Program-made: the position numbers and the translations under genes
Shown here: piece by piece, positions 49,203 to 61,437 of the stretch
How positions within the stretch are numbered: position 1 is the stretch's first letter
Layout of the letters: every line of letters begins with the position of its first letter
Notes under the pieces: generated by a model
What the model saw: the letters and a program-made list of their open reading frames with translations, nothing else
What the model was told of the DNA's origin: nothing
Databases searched by the model: none
Source: Osmia lignaria lignaria
Taxonomy: Eukaryota > Arthropoda > Insecta > Hymenoptera > Megachilidae
Assembly: GCF_051020975.1 (NCBI RefSeq)
Contig: NW_027478169.1
Span: forward strand, 3,658,001 to 3,722,000
Reading direction: 5' to 3'
Length of the DNA stretch: 64,000 nucleotides

Positions 49203-50696
49203 TCAGATGCGTAGTTCTCGAGATATATCAAGATATTTAAAAGTTCCGAAGCCGCACCAACATAATAGAGATACAGAAATACCGTGGCCCCTCTCTTTGA
49301 GATAACTCTGCACTATTGCGAGCTGCAAATGCCACTTCCAGCTTAGCTGTGCAGAAGAAGAACAACAAGAAGAAGAAACATCTCGAAATATGTCCGTCAG
49401 GCCCCTTCCCTTGAGATAAATCTGCAAATATCTCGGAAACGAAGCGAGCTATGGCAAAATGTTTAGAGACCTTTCTTGTAGAGAATTAAGTTTCCCACTT
49501 TTTATGTAGTATGATATTTTTTGATCAGATGCGTAGTTCTCGAGATATATCAAGATATTTAAAAGTTCCGAAGCCGCACCAACATAATAGAGATACAGAA
49601 ACACCGTGGCCCCTTTCTTTGAGATAACTCTGCACTATTGCGCGCTGCAAATGCCACTTCCAGCTTAGCTGTGCAGAAGAAGAACAACAAGAAGAAGAAA
49701 TATCTCGAAATATGTCCGTCAGGCCCCTTCCCTTGAGATAAATCTGCAAATATCTCGGAAACGAAGCGAGCTATGGCAAAATGTTAAGAGACCTTTTTTG
49801 TAGAGAATTATGTTTCCTACAATTTATCTTCTATGATATTTTTTGATCAGAAGCGTAGTTTTCGAGATATATCGAGATATTTAAAAGTTCCGAAGCCGCA
49901 CCAACATAATAGAGATACAGAAACACCGTGGCCCCTTTCTTTGGGATAACTCTGCACTATTGCGAGCTGCAAATGCCACTTCCAGCTTAGCTGTGCAGAA
50001 GAAGAACAACAAGAAGAAGAAATATCTCGAAATATGTCCGTCAGGCCACTTCCCTTGAGATAAATCTGCAAATATCTCGGAAACGAAGCGAGCTATGGCA
50101 AAATCTTAAGAGACCTTTTTTGTAGGGAATTAAGTTTCCTACTTTTTATGTTCGATGATATTTTTTGATCAGATGCGTAGTTCTCGAGATATATCAAGAT
50201 ATTTAAAAGTTCCGAAGCTGCACCCACATAATAGAGGTACAGAAACACCGTGGCCTCTTTCTTTGAGATAACTCTGCACTATTGCGAGCTGCAAATGCCA
50301 CTTCCAGCTTAGCTGTGCAGAAGAAGAACAACAAGAAGAAGAAACATCTCGAAATATGTCCGTCAGGCCCCTTCCCTTGAGATAAATCTGCAAATATCTC
50401 GGAAACGAAGCGAGCTATGGCAAAATGTTTAGAGACCTTTCTTGTAGAGAATTAGGTTTCCTACTTTTTATGTAGTATGATATTTTTTGATCAGATGCGT
50501 AGTTCTCGAGATATATCAAGATATTTAAAAGTTCCGAAGCCGCACCAACATAATAGAGATACAGAAACACCGTGGCCCCTTTCTTTGAGATAACTCTGCA
50601 CTATTGCGCGCTGCAAATGCCACTTCCAGCTTAGCTGTGCAGAAGAAGAACAACAAAAAGAAGAAATATCTCGAAATATGTCCGTCAGGCCCCTTC
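49203..50696. repeat. Duplicate of 41.8-43.29 kb (offset 7,406 bp)
   Basis: Units c-d-e-f' and part of a d-like unit match 41797-43290. The f' unit at 50169 shares 'agaggtacag' with 42763 and not with 40509. The junction 'gaattaggtttcctac' with 'tatgtagtatg' is also shared. The match ends near 50696, where the 43.3-kb copy has 'gatatatctgtaaat'. Confidence 0.88.
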
Positions 50697-51456
50697 CCTT
50701 GAGATAAATCTGCAAATATCTCGGAAACGAAGCGAGCTATGGCAAAATGTTAAGAGACCTTTTTTGTAGAGAATTAAGTTTCCTACTTTTTATGTTCTAT
50801 GATATTTTTCGATCAGAGGCGTAGTTCTCGAGATATATCAAGATATTTAAAAGTTCCGAAGCCGCACCAACATAATAGAGATACAGAAACACCATGGCCC
50901 CTTTCTTTGAGATAACTCTGCACGATTGCGAGCTGGAAATGCCACTTCCAGTTTAGCTGTGCAGAAGAAGAACAACAAGAAGAAGAAATATCTCGAAATA
51001 TGTCCATCAGGACCCTTCCCTTGAGATGAATCTGCAAATATCTCGGAAACGAAGCGAGCTATGGCAAAATGTTAAGAGACCTTTTTTGTAGAGAATTAAG
51101 TTTCCTACTTTTTATGTTCTATGATATTTTTTGATCAGATGCGTAGTTCTCGAGATATATCAAGATATTTAAAAGTTCCGAAGCCGCACCAACATAATAG
51201 AGATACAGAAACACCGTGGCCCCTTTCTTTGAGATAACTCTGCACTATTGCGAGCTGCAAATGCCACTTCCAGCTTAGCTGTGCAGAGGAAGAACAACAA
51301 GAAGAAGAAATATCTCGAAATATGTCCGTCAGGCCCCTTCCCTTGAGATATATCTGCAAATATCTCGGAAACGAAGCGAGCTATGGCAAAATGTTAAGAG
51401 ACCTTTTTTGTAGAGAATTAAGTTTCCTACCTTTTATGTTCTATGATATTTTTTGA
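50697..51456. repeat. Boundary monomers leaving the HOR domain
   Basis: The unit at 50813 has 'tttttcgatcagaggcg', 'gtccatcaggaccc' and 'cacgattgcgagctgg', and returns to the CTGGAA/CAGTTT haplotype last seen near 10 kb. The unit at 51135 is close to consensus with 'gcagaggaag'. Confidence 0.75.
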
Positions 51457-52744
51457 TCAGATGCGTAGTTCTCGAGATATATCAAGATATTTAAAAGTTC
51501 CGAAGCCGCACCAACATAATAGAGATACAGAAACACCGTGGCCCCTTTCTTTGAGATAACTCTGCACTATTGCTAGCTGCAAATGCCACTTCCAGCTTAG
51601 CTGTGTAGAGGAAGAACAACAAGAAGAAGAAATATCTCGAAATATGTCCGTCAGGCCCCTTCCCTTGAGATATATCTGCAAATATCTCGGAAACGAAGCG
51701 AGCTATGGCAAAATGTTAAGAGACCTTTTTTGTAGAGAATTATGTTTCCTACTTTTTATGTTCTATGATATTTTTTGATCAGATGCGTAGTTCTCGAGAT
51801 ATATCAAGATATTTAAAAGTTCCGAAGCCGCACCAACATAATAGAGATACAGAAACACCGTGGCCCCTTTCTTTGAGATAACTCTGCACTATTGCGAGCT
51901 GCAAATGCCACTTCCAGCTTAGCTGTGCAGAGGAAGAACAACAAGAAGAAGAAATATCTCGAAATATGTCCGTCAGGCCCCTTCCGTTGAGATATATCTG
52001 CAAATATCTCGGAAACGAAGCGAGCTATGGCAAAATGTTAAGAGACATTTTTTGTAGAGAATTATGTTTCCTACAATTTATGTTCTATGATATTTTTTGA
52101 TCAGATGCGTAGTTCTCGAGATATATCAAGATATTTAAAAGTTCCGAAGCCGCACCAACATAATAGAGATACAGAAACACCGTGGCCCCTTTCTTTGAGA
52201 TAACTCTGCACTATTGCGAGCTGCAAATGCCACTTCCAGCTTAGCTGTGTAGAGGAAGAACAACAAGAAGAAGAAATATCTCGAAATATGTCCGTCAGGC
52301 CCCTTCCCTTGAGATATATCTGCAAATATCTCGGAAACGAAGCGAGCTATGGCAAAATGTTAAGAGACCTTTTTTGTAGAGAATTATGTTTCCTACTTTT
52401 TATGTTCTATGATATTTTTTGATCAGATGCGTAGTTCTCGAGATATATCAAGATATTTAAAAGTTCCGAAGCCGCACCAACATAATAGAGATACAGAAAC
52501 ACCGTGGCCCCTTTCTTTGAGATAACTCTGCACTATTGCGAGCTGCAAATGCCACTTCCAGCTTAGCTGTGCAGAGGAAGAACAACAAGAAGAAGAAATA
52601 TCTCGAAATATGTCCGTCAGGCCCCTTCCGTTGAGATATATCTGCAAATATCTCGGAAACGAAGCGAGCTATGGCAAAATGTTAAGAGACATTTTTTGTA
52701 GAGAATTATGTTTCCTACAATTTATGTTCTATGATATTTTTTGA
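51457..52744. repeat. 644-bp dimer HOR, two copies
   Basis: Units at 51457 and 51779 repeat at 52101 and 52423. The first has 'ctgtgtagaggaag' and the second 'ccgttgagatatatc' followed by 'gagacattttttg'. A private change, 'attgctagctgc', marks the first copy. Confidence 0.87.
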
Positions 52745-55700
52745 TCAGAAGCGTAGTTTTCGAGATATATCGAGATATTTAAAAGTTCCGAAGCCGCACC
52801 GACATAATAGAGATACAGAAACACCGTGGCCCCTTTCTTTGAGATAACTCTGCACTAGTGCGAGCCGCAAATGCCACTTCCAGCTTAGCTGTGCAGAAGA
52901 AGAACAACAAGAAGAAGAAATATCTCGAAATATGTCCGTCAGGCCCCTTCCCTTGAGATAAATATGCAAATATCTCGGAAACGAAGCGAGCTATGGCAAA
53001 ATGTTAAGAGACCTTTTTTGTAGAGAATTAAGTTTCCTACTTTTTATGTTCTATGATATTTTTTGATCAGATGCGTAGTTCTCGAGATATATCAAGATAT
53101 TTAAAAGTTCCGAAGCCGCACCAACATAATAGAGATACAGAAACACCGTGGCCCCTTCCTTTGAGATAACTCTGCACTAGTGCGAGCCGCAAATGCCACT
53201 TCCAGCTTAGCTGTGCAGAAGAAGAACAACAAGAAGAAGAAATATCTCGAAATATGTCCGTCAGGCCCCTTCCCTTGAGATAAATCTGCAAATATCTCGG
53301 AAACGAAGCGAGCTATGGCAAAATGTTAAGAGACCCTTTTTGTAGAGAATTAAGTTTCCTACTTTTTATGTTCTATGATATTTTTTGATCAGATGCGTAG
53401 TTCTCGAGATATATCAAGATATTTAAAAGTTCCGAAGCCGCACCAACATAATAGAGATACAGAAACACCGTGGCCCCTTTCTTTGAGATAACTCTGCACT
53501 ATTGCGAGCTGGAAATGCCACTTCCAGTTTAGCTGTGCAGAAGAAGAACAACAAGAAGAAGAAATATCTCGAAATATGTCCGTTAGGCCCCTTCCCTTGA
53601 GATAAATCTGCAAATATATCGGAAACGAAGCGAGCTATGGCAAAATGTTAAGAGACCTTTTTTGTAGAGAATTAAGTTTCCTACTTTTTATGTTCTATGA
53701 TATTTTTTGATCAGAAGCGTAGTTTTCGAGATATATCGAGATATTTAAAAGTTCCGAAGCCGCACCAACATAATAGAGATACAGAAACACCGTGGCCCCT
53801 TTCTTTGAGATAACTCTGCACTAGTGCGAGCCGCAAATGCCACTTCCAGCTTAGCTGTGCATAAGAAGAACAACAAGAAGAAGAAACATCTCGAAATATG
53901 TCCGTCAGGCCCCTTCCCTTGAGATAAATATGCAAATATCTCGGAAACGAAGCGAGCTATGGCAAAATGTTAAGAGACCTTTTTTGTAGAGAATTAAGTT
54001 TCCTACTTTTTATGTTCTATGATATTTTTTGATCAGAAGCGTAGTTTTCGAGATATATCGAGATATTTAAAAGTTCCGAAGCCGCACCAACATAATAGGG
54101 ATACAGAAACACCGTGGCCCCTTTCTTTGAGATAACTCTGCACTATTGCGAGCTGGAAATGCCACTTCCAGTTTAGCTGTGCAGAAGAAGAACAACAAGA
54201 AGAAGAAATATCTCGAAATATGTCCGTTAGGCCCCTTCCCTTGAGATAAATCTGCAAATATCTCGGAAACAAAGCGAGCTATGGCAAAATGTTAAGAGAC
54301 CTTTTTTGGAGAGAATTAAGTTTCCTACTTTTTATGTTCTATGATATTTTTTGATCAGAAGCGTAGTTCTCGAGATATATCAAGATATTTAAAAGTTCCG
54401 AAGCCGCACCAACATAATAGAGATACAGAAACACCGTGGCCCCTTTCTTTGAGATAACTCTGCACTATTGCGAGCTGGAAATGCCACTTCCAGTTTAGCT
54501 GTGCAGAAGAAGAACAACAAGAAGAAGAAATATCTCGAAATATGTCCGTTAGGCCCCTTCCCTTGAGATAAATCTGCAAATATCTCGGAAACGAAGCGAG
54601 CTATGGCAAAATGTTAAGAGACCTTTTTTGTAGAGAATTAAGTTTCCTACTTTTTATGTTCTATGATATTTTTTGATCAGAAGCGTAGTTTTCGAGATAT
54701 ATCGAGATATTTAAAAGTTCCGAAGCCGCACCAACATAATAGAGATACAGAAACACCGTGGCCCCTTTCTTTGAGATAACTCTGCACTAGTGCGAGCCGC
54801 AAATGCCACTTCCAGCTTAGCTGTGCAGAAGAAGAACAACAAGAAGAAGAAATATCTCGAAATATGTCCGTCAGGCCACTTCCCTTGAGATAAATATGCA
54901 AATATCTCGGAAACGAAGCGAGCTATGGCAAAATGTTAAGAGACCTTTTTTGTAGAGAATTAAGTTTCCTACTTTTTATATTCTATGATATTTTTTGATC
55001 AGATGCGTAGTTCTCGAGATATATCAAGATATTTAAAAGTTCCGAAGCCGCACCAACATAATAGAGATACAGAAACACCGTGGCCCCTTCCTTTGAGATA
55101 ACTCTGCACTAGTGCGAGCCGCAAATGCCACTTCCAGCTTAGCTGTGCATAAGAAGAACAACAAGAAGAAGAAACATCTCGAAATATGTCCGTCAGGCCC
55201 CTTCCCTTGAGATAAATATGCAAATATCTCGGAAACGAAGCGAGCTATGGCAAAATGTTAAGAGACCTTTTTTGTAGAGAATTAAGTTTCCTACTTTTTA
55301 TGTTCTATGATATTTTTTGATCAGATGCGTAGTTCTCGAGATATATCAAGATATTTAAAAGTTCCGAAGCCGCACCAACATAATAGAGATACAGAAACAC
55401 CGTGGCCCCTTTCTTTGAGATAACTCTGCACTATTGCGAGCTGCAAATGCCACTTCTAGCTTAGCTGTGCAGAGGAAGAACAACAAGAAGAAGAAATATC
55501 TCGAAATATGTCCGTCAGGCCCCTTCCCTTGAGATATATCTGCAAATATCTCGGAAACGAAGCGAGCTATGGCAAAATGTTAAGAGACCTTTTTTGTAGA
55601 GAATTAAGTTTCCTACCTTTTATGTTCTATGATATTTTTTGATCAGATGCGTAGTTCTCGAGATATATCAAGATATTTAAAAGTTCCGAAGCCGCACCAA

Positions 55701-57289
55701 CATAATAGAGATACAGAAACACCGTGGCCCCTTTCTTTGAGATAACTCTGCACTATTGCGAGCTGCAAATGCCACTTCCAGCTTAGCTGTGTAGAGGAAG
55801 AACAACAAGAAGAAGAAATATCTCGAAATATGTCCGTCAGGCCCCTTCCCTTGAGATATATCTGCAAATATCTCGGAAACGAAGCGAGCTATGGCAAAAT
55901 GTTAAGAGACCTTTTTTGTAGAGAATTATGTTTCCTACAATTTATGTTCTATGATATTTTTTGATCAGAAGCGTAGTTTTCGAGATATATCGAGATATTT
56001 AAAAGTTCCGAAGCCGCACCAACATAATAGAGATACAGAAACACCGTGGCCCCTTTCTTCGAGATAACTCTGCACCAGTGCGAGCCGCAAATGCCACTTC
56101 GAGCTTAGCTGTGCAGAAGAAGAACAACAAGAAGAAGAAATATCTCGAAATATGTCCGTCAGGCCCCTTCCCTTGAGATAAATATGCAAATATCTCGGAA
56201 ACGAAGCGAGCTATGGCAAAATGTTAAGAGACCTTTTTTGTAGAGAATTAAGTTTCCTACCTTTTATGTTCTATGATATTTTTTGATCAGATACGTAGTT
56301 CTCGAGATATATCAAGATATTTAAAAGTTCCGAAGCCGCACCAACATAATAGAGATACAGAAACACCGTGGCCCCTTTCTTTGAGATAACTCTGCACTAT
56401 TGCGAGCTGGAAATGCCACTTCCAGTTTAGCTGTGCAGAAGAAGAACAACAAGAAGAAGAAATATCTCGAAATATGTCCGTCAGGCCCCTTCCCTTGAGA
56501 TAAATATGCAAATATCTCGGAAACGAAGCGAGCTATGGCAAAATGTTAAGAGACCTTTTTTGTAGAGAATTAAGTTTCCTACTTTTTATGTTCTATGATA
56601 TTTTTTGATCAGATGCGTAGTTCTCGAGATATATCAAGATATTTAAAAGTTCCGAAGCCGCACCAACATAATAGAGATACAGAAACACCGTGGCCCCTTT
56701 CTTTGAGATAACTCTGCACTATTGCGAGCTGCAAATGCCACTTCCAGCTTAGCTGTGCAGAAGAAGAACAACAAGAAGAAGAAATATCTCGAAATATGTC
56801 CGTTAGGCCCCTTCCCTTGAGATTAATCTGCAAATATCTCGGAAACGAAGCGAGCTATGGCAAAATGTTAAGAGACCTTTTTTGTAGAGAATTCAGTTTC
56901 CTACTTTTTATGTTCTATGATATTTTTTGATCAGATGCGTAGTTCTCGAGATATATCAAGATATTTAAAAGTTCCGAAGCCGCACCAACATAATAGAGAT
57001 ACAGAAACACCGTGGCCCCTTTCTTTGAGATAACTCTGCACTATTGCGAGCTGCAAATGCCACTTCCAGCATAGCTGTGCAGAGGAAGAACAACAAGAAG
57101 AAGAAATATCTCGAAATATGTCCGTCAGGCCAGTTCCTTTGAGCTGAATCTGCAAATATCTCGGAAACGAAGCGAGCTATGGCAAAATGTTCAGAGACGT
57201 TTTTTGTAGAGAATTATGTTTCCTACTTTTTATGTTCTATGATATTTTTTGATCAGACCCGTAGTTCTCGAGATATATCAAGATATTTA
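52745..57289. repeat. Mixed monomers with 'gataaatatgcaaatatc' and CTGGAA types
   Basis: Several units carry 'aaatatgcaaat' (52745, 53711, 54677, 54999, 55965 and 56287). CTGGAA/CAGTTT units lie at 53389, 54033, 54355 and 56287. Variants reassort between units without a long regular order, for example 'gtgcataagaag' at 53711 and 54999. This looks like an older, recombined part of the array. Confidence 0.75.
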
Positions 57290-57469
57290 AAAGTTCCGAA
57301 GCCGCACCAACATAATAGAGATACAGAAACACCGTGGCCCCTTTCTTTGAGATATCTCTGCACTATTGCGAGCTGCAAATGCCACTTCCAGCTTCGCTGT
57401 GCAGAAGAAGAACAACAAGAAGAAGAAATATCTCGAAATATGTCCGTCAGGCCCCTTCCCTTGACATAA
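57179..57469 (+). other. Longest plus-strand open frame, opened by stop loss (probably non-coding)
   Basis: Most monomers have TAA in 'gagataactc' in this frame. Here it reads 'gagatatctc', which removes the stop and leaves 96 codons from an ATG in 'ctatggcaaaatg'. Similar 74-76 codon frames occur at 28909, 58527, 60781, 61103, 63356 and 63678. Most overlap the minus-strand frame of the same monomer. The product would be charged (AEEEQQEEEISR) with no recognised domain. The shared base change tracks monomer ancestry, so selection on coding is not needed to explain it. Confidence 0.7.
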
Positions 57470-58577
57470 ATCTGCAAATATCTCGGAAACGAAGCGAGCT
57501 ATGGCAAAATGTTAAGAGACCTTATTTGTAGAGAATTAAGTTTCCTACTTTTTACGTTCTATGATATTTTTTGATCAGATGCGTAGTTCTCGAGATATAT
57601 CGAGATATTTAAAAGTTCCGAAGCCGCACCAACATAATAGAGATACAGAAACACCGTGGCCCCTTTCTTTGAGATAACTCTGCACTATTGCGACCTGCAA
57701 ATGCCACTTCCAGCTCAGCTGTGCAGAAGAAGAACAACAAGAAGAAGAAATATCTCGAAATATGTCCGTCAGGCCCCTTCCCTTGAGATAAATCTGCAAA
57801 TATCTCGGAAACGAAGCGAGCTATGGCAAAATGTTAAGAGACCGTTTTTGTAGAGAATTAAGTTTCCTACTTTTTATGTTCTATGATATTTTTTGATCAG
57901 ACGCGTAGTTCTCGAGATATATCAAGATATTTAAAAGTTCCGAAGCCGCACCAACATAATAGAGATACAGAAACACCGTGGCCCCTTTCTTTGAGATAAC
58001 TCTGCACTATTGCGAGCTGCAAATGCCACTTCCAGCTTAGCTGTGCAGAAGAGGAACAACAAGAAGAAGAAATATCTCGAAATATGTCCGTCAGGCCCCT
58101 TCCCTTGAGATAAATCTGCAAATATCTCGGAAACGAAGAGAGCTATGGCAAAATGTTAAGAGACCTTTTTTGTAGAGAATTAAGTTTCCTACTTTTCATG
58201 TTCTATGATATTTTTTGATCAGATGCGTAGTTCTCGAGATATATCAAGATATTTAAAAGTTCCGAAGCCGCACCAACATAATAGAGATACAGAAACACCG
58301 TGGCCCCTTTCTTTGAGATAACTCTGCACTATTGCGAGCTGCAAATGCCACTTCCAGCATAGCTGTGCAGAGGAAGAACAACAAGAAGAAGAAATATCTC
58401 GAAATATGTCCGTCAGGCCAGTTCCTTTGAGCTGAATCTGCAAATATCTCGGAAAGGAAGCGAGCTATGGCAAAATGTTAAGAGACGTTTTTTGTAGAGA
58501 ATTATGTTTCCTACAATTTATGTTCTATGATATTTTTTGATCAGAAGCGTAGTTTTCGAGATATATCGAGATATTTA
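57290..58577. repeat. 4-mer HOR, copy 1 (1,288 bp)
   Basis: The order is a 'gatatctctgc'/'cttcgctgtgc'/'ttgacataaatc' unit, a 'gcgacctgc'/'cagctcagctg' unit, a 'gatcagacgcg'/'gaagaggaac' unit, and a 'ccagcatag'/'cctttgagctg' unit. The order recurs at +1,288 bp, and the last type also occurs at 56931. Confidence 0.88.
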
Positions 58578-59828
58578 AAAGTTCCGAAGCCGCACCAACA
58601 TAATAGAGATACAGAAACACCGTGGCCCCTTTCTTTGAGATATCTCTGCACTATTGCGAGCTGCAAATGCCACTTCCAGCTTCGCTGTGCAGAAGAAGAA
58701 CAACAAGAAGAAGAAATATCTCGAAATATGTCCGTCAGGCCCCTTCCCTTGACATAAATCTGCAAATATCTCGGAAACGAAGCGAGCTATGGCAAAATGT
58801 TAAGAGACCTTATTTGTAGAGAATTAAGTTTCCTACTTTTTACGTTCTATGATATTTTTTGATCAGATGCGTTGTTCTCGAGATATATCGAGATATTTAA
58901 AAGTTCCGAAGCCGCACCAACATAATAGAGATACAGAAACACCGTGGCCCCTTTCTTTGAGATAACTCTGCACTATTGCGACCTGCAAATGCCACTTCCA
59001 GCTCAGCTGTGCAGAAGAAGAACAACAAGAAGAAGAAATATCTCGAAATATGTCCGTCAGGCCCCTTCCCTTGAGATAAATCTGCAAATATCTCGGAAAC
59101 GAAGCGAGCTATGGCAAAATGTTAAGAGACCGTTTTTGTAGAGAATTAAGTTTCCTACTTTTTATGTTCTATGATATTTTTTGATCAGACGCGTAGTTCT
59201 CGAGATATATCAAGATATTTAAAAGTTCCGAAGCCGCACCAACATAATAGAGATACAGAAACACCGTGGCCCCTTTCTTTGAGATAACTCTGCACTATTG
59301 CGAGCTGCAAATGCCACTTCCAGCTTAGCTGTGCAGAAGAGGAACAACAAGAAGAAGAAATATCTCGAAATATGTCCGTCAGGCCCCTTCCCTTGAGATA
59401 AATCTGCAAATATCTCGGAAACGAAGAGAGCTATGGCAAAATGTTAAGAGACCTTTTTTGTAGAGAATTAAGTTTCCTACTTTTCATGTTCTATGATATT
59501 TTTTGATCAGATGCGTAGTTCTCGAGATATATCAAGATATTTAAAAGTTCCGAAGCCGCACCAACATAATAGAGATACAGAAACACCGTGGCCCCTTTCT
59601 TTGAGATAACTCTGCACTATTGCGAGCTGCAAATGCCACTTCCAGCATAGCTGTGCAGAGGAAGAACAACAAGAAGAAGAAATATCTCGAAATATGTCCG
59701 TCAGGCCAGTTCCTTTGAGCTGAATCTGCAAATATCTCGGAAAGGAAGCGAGCTATGGCAAAATGTTAAGAGACGTTTTTTGTAGAGAATTATGTTTCCT
59801 ACAATTTATGTTCTATGATATTTTTTGA
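58578..59828. repeat. 4-mer HOR, copy 2
   Basis: This is the second copy of 57290-58540. A private change, 'gatgcgttgttctcg' at 58867, separates it from the first copy and is carried into the following 8-mer. The next unit (59829) diverges with 'gcgagccacaaatg'. Confidence 0.88.
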
Positions 59829-61437
59829 TCAGAAGCGTAGTTTTCGAGATATATCGAGATATTTAAAAGTTCCGAAGCCGCACCAACATAATAAAGATAC
59901 AGAAACACCGTGGCCCCTTTCTTTGAGATAACTCTGCACTAGTGCGAGCCACAAATGCCACTTCCAGCTTAGCTGTGCAGAAGAAGAACAACAAGAAGAA
60001 GAAATATCTCGAAATATGTCCGTCAGGCCCCTTCCCTTGAGATAAATCTGCAAATATCTCGGAAACGAAGCGAGCTATGGCAAAATGTTAAGAGACCGTT
60101 TTTGTAGAGAATTAAGTTTCCTACTTTTTATGTTCTATCATATTTTTTGATGAGACGCGTAGTTCTCGAGATATATCAAGATATTTAAAAGTTCCGAAGC
60201 CGCACCAACATAATAGAGATACAGAAACACCGTGGCCCCTTTCTTTGAGATAACTCTGCACTATTGCGAGCTGCAAATGCCACTTCCAGCTTAGCTGTGC
60301 AGAAGGAGAACAACAAGAAGAAGAAATATCTCGAAATATGTCCGTCAGGCCCCTTCCCTTGAGATAAATCTGCAAATATCTCGGAAACGAAGAGAGCTAT
60401 GGCAAAATGTTAAGAGACCTTTTTTGTAGAGAATTAAGTTTCCTACTTTTCATGTTCTATGATATTTTTCGATCAGATGCGTAGTTCTCGAGATATATCA
60501 AGATATTTAAAAGTTCCGAAGCCGCACCAACATAATAGAGATACAGAAACACCGTGGCCCCTTTCTTTGAGATAACTCTGCACTAGTGCGAGCCGCAAAT
60601 GCCACTTCCAGCTTAGCTGTGCAGAAGAAGAACAACAAGAAGAAGAAATATCTCGAAATATGTCCGTCAGGCCCCTTCCCTTGAGATAAATCTGCAAATA
60701 TCTCGGAAACGAAGCGAGCTATGGCAAAATGTTAAGAGACCTTTTTTGTAGAGAATTATGTTTCCTACTTTTTATGTTCTATGATATTTTTTGATCAGAC
60801 CCGTAGTTCTCGAGATATATCAAGATATTTAAAAGTTCCGAAGCCGCACCAACATAATAGAGATACAGAAACACCGTGGCCCCTTTCTTTGAGATATCTC
60901 TGCACTATTGCGAGCTGCAAATGCCACTTCCAGCTTAGCTGTGCAGAAGAAGAACAACAAGAAGAAGAAATATCTCGAAATATGTCCGTCAGGCCCCTTC
61001 CCTTGACATAAATCTGCAAATATCTCGGAAACGAAGCGAGCTATGGCAAAATGTTAAGAGACCTTATTAGTAGAGAATTAAGTTTCCTACTTTTTACGTT
61101 CTATGATATTTTTTGATCAGATGCGTAGTTCTCGAGATATATCAAGATATTTAAAAGTTCCGAAACCGCACCAACATAATAGAGATACAGAAACACCGTG
61201 GCCCCTTTCTTTGAGATATCTCTGCACTATTGCGAGCTGCAAATGCCACTTCCAGCTTAGCGGTGCAGAGGAAGAACAACAAGAAGAAGAAATATCTCGA
61301 ATATGTCCGTCAGGCCCCTTCCCTTGAGATAAATCTGCAAATATCTCGGAAACGAAGCGAGCTATGGCAAAATGTTAAGAGACCGTTTTTGTAGAGAATT
61401 AAGTTTCCTACTTTTTACGTTCTATGATATTTTTTGA
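58863..61437. repeat. 8-mer HOR, copy 1 (2,575 bp)
   Basis: Eight units, one of them 321 bp, repeat at +2,575 bp. Markers in order: 'gatgcgttgttc', 'gatcagacgcg', 'cctttgagctg', 'gcgagccacaaatg', 'ttctatcatatt' with 'gatgagacgcg', a SpeI-type unit, 'gatcagacccg' with 'attagtag', and 'cttagcggtgc' with a one-base deletion near 61300. Confidence 0.92.

Noticed and set aside
33425..50696. HOR cycles explained only by assembly duplication
   Set aside because: Cycles differ in unit order and carry private variants, and a hybrid unit with a single switch exists. Simple assembly copying would give exact repeats. Raw reads are still needed to exclude it for the most similar cycles.
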